A stretch of 64,000 bases of DNA from Mixophyes australis (taxonomy: Eukaryota > Chordata > Amphibia > Anura > Limnodynastidae): contig JAVHZZ010000010.1 in NCBI GenBank assembly GCA_036250195.1, positions 79,467,257 through 79,531,256 on the forward strand. The letters run 5' to 3'. Position 1 is the stretch's first letter. The number at the start of each line of letters is the position of its first letter. Under the pieces are notes generated by a model. It searched no databases and had not been told where the DNA came from. It saw only the letters and a program-made list of their open reading frames with translations. A program made the translations under genes and the position numbers. Positions 53,301 through 61,700 of the stretch are shown here, piece after piece.

Positions 53301-55205
53301 AAACATTGCGGGTTATTTACCAGAGTCAAAAAATAAATGAAGAATTATGTATTGCCTTTGTGCTATTGCATCTATTTGTTAATAATGCACATACTTATGT
53401 GCATCTTTGGAATATGGCAGATGGGATAATGTGTAAAAAATAGATACCGTATATACTCGAGTATAAGTTGACCCGAATATAAGCCGAGGCACCTAATTTT
53501 ACCACAAAAAAATGGGAAAACGTATTGACTCAAGTATAAGCCTAGGGTGGGAAATGCAGCACTTACTGGCTCTGACATACCGTGCTTTGACTTGTTACAG
53601 GTCCATTAGTTTATATAAAAATCCAGACACCAAACTTATTCTATAGGTGGAATAAATTCTAAGCAGATTATATCCCAGTTACTGATTCCAATCGTGACAT
53701 GAATAACAATTTATGTTCTTAGACATTCTGCCTCCATGGGGGAGACATTTGGCATTAAATCCTCTTTGTGCAGTTATTTTATGTTCTATTCAAAGCTGTC
53801 ATTTCACACTGCAAAGTACAGTATAGCGCACAGGACGAATCAATTGTAATGTGGCAATAGACACAAATTTGAGTTAAGTACCATAAAAGCCATGCAGTCG
53901 TAATTCACATGAATACCACTTTTTCCGGATTACTGTGATACGGGAACATTTTAAAGCTTTCTACACAAGTGAAATAATTATTTCAGAGTCCAGTTACAAT
54001 GTATAAGTTTGCCGCTGGCTGTAGCATATTATAACGGCCATTGTACACAAATCACACAGCCCGATTAAGGGAACCGTGGGTTAGGGAGAGAAAATTTCTA
54101 CACCCAGAGGAAATAAAACCAAAAGACAACCGTTAAATTACATATCTGAGCACAATACTCACGTGCAATTAAATGCGGGCGCCGCTCACCCAGAAGCATA
54201 CAGAGCAGAGCAGGTCACCAGCGCAGTGGAATCAGACAGGGCAGACAGGATATCTCGCACTGCTTCCACCGGCCACCTCAAACAGGTACTTTGCATTGTG
54301 GTCCTGGAGCATCACTCGAGTATAAGCCGAGGGGGGGCTTTTCCAGCACAAAAAAATGTGCTGAAAAACTCGGCTTATACTCGAGTATATACGGTAATTA
54401 TTATTTACATTTATGAAGTTATATTTCTCAGCAGCTATTAACTACTTGAACATTTTGGCACTTGTAGAACTACAGGCACCAGTTTGCCCAGGCAGTCAGG
54501 GGCATTGGAACATGTAGTTCCATAAACCTAACTAATAGTGCATACAGTGTATACACGCACAATTGTAAAAATCCTTTATTAGAAATACTCACCCAAATCT
54601 CTCATATTTACATATAATGTTGCACATTTTATTGCAGGTCAACTACCTTAGGGAACTCCACCCTATACTCACTCCCACTGTGCAGGTCTCTTTTACAGTG
54701 CGATAAGCCGTTCCTAGCATAGCCTGTTATTGGTTTCGCTTTTACAAGGGGACCCACACTTTTTGTTCCTCCTCCATTAGTGGTGCCCAACCCAGGTTTT
54801 AAGCACTAATACTGGTTACACTTTGGCGGAAACATCAATTTTTAACCACTACAACCGGCTTATGTTAAAAACACCTAATGCATTACTTCGACTGAATTGA
54901 AACTGTGTTGTAATCTTAAAAATGGTATATATGTTGTAATTTGAGTTTATTACTCACGACAGATGTCTGGACTTCTCCAGGAGATGCATATTGTAAATTC
55001 TCCACAGGCCTGGGCATAGGCAGCGACTGCTGAACAGAAACATTCACAGTCCCCTCCAGTGTTACAAGCACATGAATCCATAACACAAGCATCAAAATAC
55101 TGGGTTGGATCAACCTACAGGAAAAAGACAACCTTATCAGAACTGCCCATACACCCCTGCTTCTTCTTGTGTACAGTATATAGAATATAGCAGAATATAA
55201 AGCAG

Positions 55206-55237
<32 letters not shown>

Positions 55238-55662
55238 ATATATAAATGTCTAGTGGCGTGTGTTAGTCTGTCTGTCTGTGTGTGTGTGTGTGGAAAAAAT
55301 AAAACCAAGCTGCAGCGCCACCTGCTGGGCGGAGTTATACACTGACCTACTAAATTCTTAGTGTGTGTGGAAAAAAAAATAATTCAGAAAGGGCTGAAAT
55401 TTGATATACTAAGATGTTTTTAATTTGTTAATTTAATTTGTTAATTGTTAAAAGTGTTTATAAAGATTTAAAAAAAATATATATATATATTTCTTGAAGG
55501 AGAAGTGACAGTTGGGAGTGGTTGGTGGTTGCCGGGGGTGACAGTGGGGAGTGGTTGGTGGTTGAGGCCTGGGCTATGGCCCAAATGCATGACAAGAACC
55601 TTTTTAACACCTTAAGTAGCTTGATTTGACTAGAATGCATGAGTATCATGCACGGGTTAACT

Positions 55663-55729
<67 letters not shown>

Positions 55730-58700
55730 GTATATATATGTGTGTGTTTGTGTGTGTATTTATTTTTATTTTTTTTACACTTTCCGTATTTATCTACACC
55801 ACATTTACCTGTACTTCCTGCATTTAAAAATGTCTTGGTGTGTCTGATTTTCTTTATCCTATGATTTAGACTCTTGCAAGTCTGATGAACTTATGTTGTT
55901 TGAAACAAGTTGGATGAGTTACCTTTGACACAGTTTTTCTGCACCAGTTTGACAGAAGTCTCACATGACCACTTTTGCTGTAGGAGGGCCCTGTTTCTTC
56001 CACTGTGAAATGTGGAATCTGTGTCTACTTGGTTGTCTCAATTTCCCTGCCAACATCACAACACTGCACCTACCATATGCAGCCCTGTTCTAACTTATAT
56101 AACCTCATGAGTGGACAGGTCGCTACCTCCCACAAGATCAGCTCATCTTGTAAAATAATCCATGTAATGTAAACATGTCATTGATCTGACTGGCTTTAGT
56201 TTGTTCTACCTATGCCCTCTTCAACAGTGGGTGAACACATCCAAAAGGGCCCCCCTCTTTTAAAATGGTGTTCCCATTGCACCATTTTGTATGTTTATTT
56301 GCATGTGTATCCGGTTTACTTATGTATATATCCGATGTCTGTATATCCCTGGTGATTCAGTTGGGTAGAATTGTTTGTATGAGTATCATGGCAAAGAGAG
56401 TGACCTATAGATTGTAAACTTGCGAGCATGATTCTCTTACCTCTCTGTCTGTATGTATTAGCCAGTATTGTCTTATTAATGTTTGTTCCCAATTGTTAAG
56501 TGCTACGGAATTTGCTGGCACTATATAAATGTTGATGATGATGACCATGACAGCCTAATCCCCTCTTAAATGCTGCATTTCAACTCTCTGCACTGCTTCT
56601 TCTCCAAACAAATCCGGGTATACTGCGAGGAGGAGGAATATACATAGAAGGGCATAATCGTTGGCAGCAGGGGGACTTTACTGTGTGTGGGGGTGGTATT
56701 AGTGCTAGGTAGCAAGGAGATGATGGGTTAGGTTACGCTCTATGGGAAGCTGCAAGGAAGAGACAGGTTAGAAATTCATTTTCTAACGCTTGTCCTCAAT
56801 CTTGATGGTGAGCAACTGTTCTAGAACCATTAGGATGTGCATTACTCTGCACTCTGATGCAATATACTATACTGATTCTACGTACATGTGGGTGGCATGC
56901 AAGGAAGACTTTGCTGTTTATGATACTGCAATGCTTTTGAGCCCAGGATAATCTGTATGGGTTTAAAGAACAAGGATCCCTGTTAGCTTTGGCATCTGGA
57001 CAAGTTGACGATAATTTCCAGCTGTTTCCAAATTCTTCAATGTTTCCAACAATCGCATTGCTATGGGTAGTGAAGTCATTATTCCTATTTCCATCGTAAT
57101 TTCCGCACAATCCACAAAGCTTCCCCTATAGAAATAAAAAGGAGAAAAAAATGTGGATCCTTGGTGTGGCTGTTACACATACGCATTTAATATTCCTGTC
57201 TAGGTCAGTGACAATAATGCAATTCAATTAGTAGTACTCTGCCAGTAAGACATTCAACTGTTGCCTCCCCAAGCAAAGAACATGAATTTAATAACATGAA
57301 GCAAAGTCCATTCTACTGAAATAAAAGCAGTACTATAAGTCAGATTTGATGCCCATTTTTTTAAGAAATAGCGTTTGTTTTCTGAAGGATTTATAATTAA
57401 TTGCTTTACAAGGATAATAATACAAAACATAATAATAAAAAAAAAACATTCCATAGCACACTTTCCTGTGCCCAGAGGGCCTGTGGGTTCAAGAGAAGGG
57501 GGAATTTTCTTGGTACATAACATGCTATAAGATACAAATTTATTAGCATGTAATAATTAACCTGATCAAAATCAGTTATATATTGAAAAAGCAATGTGTA
57601 AACAATAATAGTCTCTATTAAATGTGAAGGAAATTTTGTATGTATTAACTTGATAATGGGGCTGAGTAGCGAAAATATGCATTTTTAATAAATGGTAATG
57701 ATATTAATTTAATGTTGGGGGTGGTGAGAGGGGAGACAGGTCTACTTATTAAACGAGAATGCTTTTAGTTTAATGCTGGGTCTTGTTGGGGAAAAGCGGG
57801 TTATTTTCTAAATATAAACACTTAATATAATGTCAGACTAGTTGGGGAGAAGGAGGCTTAGTTATTAAACGTGGGTGCTATTAATTTAATGTTGTGGCTG
57901 GGTGGGATGGAATAGGCATATTTATTAAACAAAAATGCTATTAACTTAATGTCAGGCTGGTTTGGGGTGCGGTGGGTTAGGTTGGCCTAGAGTGTTAAGT
58001 TATTGCTCTGCCTTCCAAGAGGTGAATAGTAACGATCTCTTTTCCAAACAGGGCCCCAACATTTCAGGACCCCGGTCAAGCAGCAACTGAGCGTAAGACA
58101 CCAATAGCAGGCCCAGGTAGTCAAAGCTGCAAAAACAGGTAGGAAATCTAGTATTTGTAAAGGGCTAGGCGCTGTCACTGGTAGGCAGCATCTACTCACA
58201 CTAAGATATGGGGGCGGGGGGATCAGTGTTTTTTTCCGGCCAAGGCATTAAAATGTCTAGTTACAGCTCTGTGTAATGGGAATGTAAAGAATACCTACTG
58301 TATATGAAGAATCAATAACATATAAAGAATAAACATTTTGAAAGCTGCCCCATTACATTTTGAAGCAAAAATTGAAAATGTTATCCCTACAATGCATAGA
58401 TTACAAATATGTTGTAAGTTTTCACAGTAAGATTTAGACGCACCTTAAATGTGCTAGTGATTTTGATGAAGATGCTGGTCTTTTTATCCCATAAAAGTAT
58501 CAAGCCATTTTCAGCCTCAACGACTAAGTAGATGCCGACCAATCGCACTCTGTATGGAACATTGCTACCAAGACCTCTTTGTGCTACATTGAGATGACTA
58601 TCGCCAAGGATTAGTTCATAGCTCTGTGAAGAGAATTTAATAACTTTCAAGTAACATAAAAGCATAAATTTCGGTCTAGCAACACTATATAGCTTCTTTC

Positions 58701-61700
58701 TGGTTAAGAGTTTCTATGTTTTGCTCACCCCCAGAAAAACTTTGATAGATTTTGAGCAGGTCGTTCCTGTGGTACCACAAGGGATATTTTCTGTAATGAC
58801 CCTGAAGGTGCTGTTATTGTCATGCAGCGAACAGTGGTCCTTGGTTATGGAAGTAAGAAATACATTTGTATAAGTTATTTGATAAAGTTAAATTTTGCAA
58901 CTTAAGAAATGAGAATACAAAAAAGAAAATATTACTGAATTAATCTAAAAAAATATAATATGAAATTCATATATATTACCCTCCTGGAAAATATAGAACA
59001 AGGAAAAAAGAAAATTCATAGAAATGAGCACAACTATACATTAATATTTTAGAAATTTTAGAACAATATGTAAAAGGTTGTTAGAAAATATACACAGGAA
59101 AAACATTGGTGATAAAAACACGAGAAAAACATTGCTGATAAAAACACGTTTTAAGAACAAGTCACAGCAAAAAAGTTTGCCATCTGGAAAAGTGGTTAAA
59201 CATATATGAATTAAATATATGTATGAAAACTTACATTTTGCCTCTATTATATTACAGTATAAACTACTTGTTTGCACAACTATTAGAACATATATGACAC
59301 ACAAGAGAATGTGATATTTATCTATAGTCCAGTTTCAATATACACTCTACCTGTGCAAGAACATATTGGCATTCTCCATTAAAGTTATAGCGTTTTCCAT
59401 CAAAGGTGATATAATGTCCATCTCCATAAACAGTACAAGTTGCCAGGCAGCTATTGGTAGTACATTCCCATTTTCTCTTCTTGCAAACACTGTAAATGGA
59501 TATGAATGATGCATCATTAGTAACTACTAGTATGTACTCTATTCTTATCTTCCTACTCTACTACCTGTCCTCTTGATCCTATACCCTCACAAATTGGTAG
59601 ATCCTTACATTCTGTGCCCATCCAACCCCTAGCTAAAATCTGTAATCTCTTTCTCTCCACTGGTATCTTTCCATCATTATTCAAACACGAGACGATTACT
59701 CCTACTCTGAATAAACAAAATTTTGACCCAATCCCTCTCGCAAATTTTATGTCCCATATCTCATCTCTGCCACTTATCCAAGCTTTTTAAGAGAATTTCC
59801 TACACTCGCCTCATACGCTTTCTTTCCTCACACAACCTATTGGATCCTCTTCAGTCAGGCTTTCGCACTCAATACTTCACAGAGACTCATTGAAATCATT
59901 GACTAAGGTCAATGATTTGATCACAGCTAAATCTAAAGGCCATTTCTCACTTCTAATTCTCCTGGATCTCTCTGCTGCATTTGACACTGCTGACAACTCT
60001 CTTCTCATACAAACACTACAATCCCTAAGACACTGTCCTATCCTAGTTCTCATCCTACCTATCTAATTGCTCTTTCAATTTTAGATTGTCTGGATCTACC
60101 TTTGCTCCACTTCCTTTACCAGTTGGCATACCAGAAGCCTCAGTCCTTGGTCCTCTACTCTTCTCTATCTATATCATTTCTCTTGGAAATCTATTAAACT
60201 CATTTGGATTTCAGTATCATCTCTATGCAGATGATATCTAAATTTATCTATCCTCTCCTGATTGCTCACCATCTGTGTTGGCCCGTGTTACTGAATCTCT
60301 GTCTGCTATTTCATCATGGCTGTCGCCTTGGAAACTCAAACACAATGTTTAAAACACAGAGCTAATAATATTTCCACCCGCCAACAGAAATTACCCACCT
60401 GACATTTCTATTTCTGTTAACATGACAATAAATGATGCATCATTAGTAACTACTAGAATGTACTCTCTTCTTATCTTCCTACTCTACCACCTGTCCTCCT
60501 GATCCTATACACTCACAAATTGGTAAATCCTTACATTCTGTGCTCATCCAACCCCTAGTTAAAATCTGTAATCTCTTTCTCTCCACTGGTATCTTTCCAT
60601 CATTATTCAAACATGAGGCGATTACTCCTACTCTGAATAAACAAAATCATAATCACAATAATCATAAATCCCACACCACAAGCTCATTGCTTAGGTGTAA
60701 TCCTTGACTGAGAAGTGTCCTTTGTTCCCCCACATTAACCCTATTTCTAAATCATGTTATATATTTAAAAAACATTTTCAGCACATGTCTCACAAAGACA
60801 CTGTAAAAACTTTAATTAATGCACTCATCATCTTCCTCATTGACTAGTGCAATTACCTCCTTTAAGTTATTTAAACTAAAGTAATCACACCACATAGATC
60901 AATGTTATTTGACCAGTAAGGTCTTCCCCAAATCAGATTCTCACAATCTATTTTGCATGCAGCAGCTAGATTGATCCAATACAAGATACTTCTACTAAAA
61001 TACAAGGCCAACAACTAAATTGCACTAACGTACATCTTCTGACTGTCTAAAAATATCTCCCAACTCAACACCTCCATTCTGCCCAAGATATGCGACTCTC
61101 ATCCACACTTATTACCTGCTCCCATTCCCGCTTACAGGACTTTATTCAGGCTGCACACAGGTTGTGGAATTCCATCCCTCGCACAATAAGTCATTCCTCT
61201 AGTCTTCAAGCCTTCTTTGAATACCCACCTCTGCTGGCAAGCTTATAATATTCCTCAACCACCCTCTTAACCTTCTTAGGTTACATTATTACCACCCTCT
61301 ACACAATTCACACAAGGCAACAACCCTTTGACCAACATTTCTGTTTGACTGGATCAAATAGCCAACTAAGTCGTTTTTACCTTCAAAATCTGTCTGGACC
61401 AATATGCAATATGTAGCACTTAACCTCATGTATAAAACTTGCATTTCCCATTGATTGTGAGCATGTGGGCAGGGTCTTCTAACCTCTGTGTCTGTCTGTA
61501 TTACCCTGTATTGTTTTATTACTGTATTTGTTACCTATTGCAAAGCACTATGGAATTTGCTGGTGCTATATAAATAAATGTTGATCATCAGTTAGATATC
61601 ATTGTGAGATGATTGGCAGGTGTAGATATACATACCAAGTGTTGCATCTGATTTGGATCACCTCTCCTGGCTCATACGTGGCTTCATTGTGGACACATGG

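Noticed and set aside
54916..55308. Minus-strand 130-residue frame starting in a TA repeat
   Set aside because: It reads over the C8 exon in the wrong frame. The correct frame gives the C8 cysteine pattern.
55626..55864. Three Tyr/Ile-rich frames
   Set aside because: These are TA/TG microsatellite artefacts.
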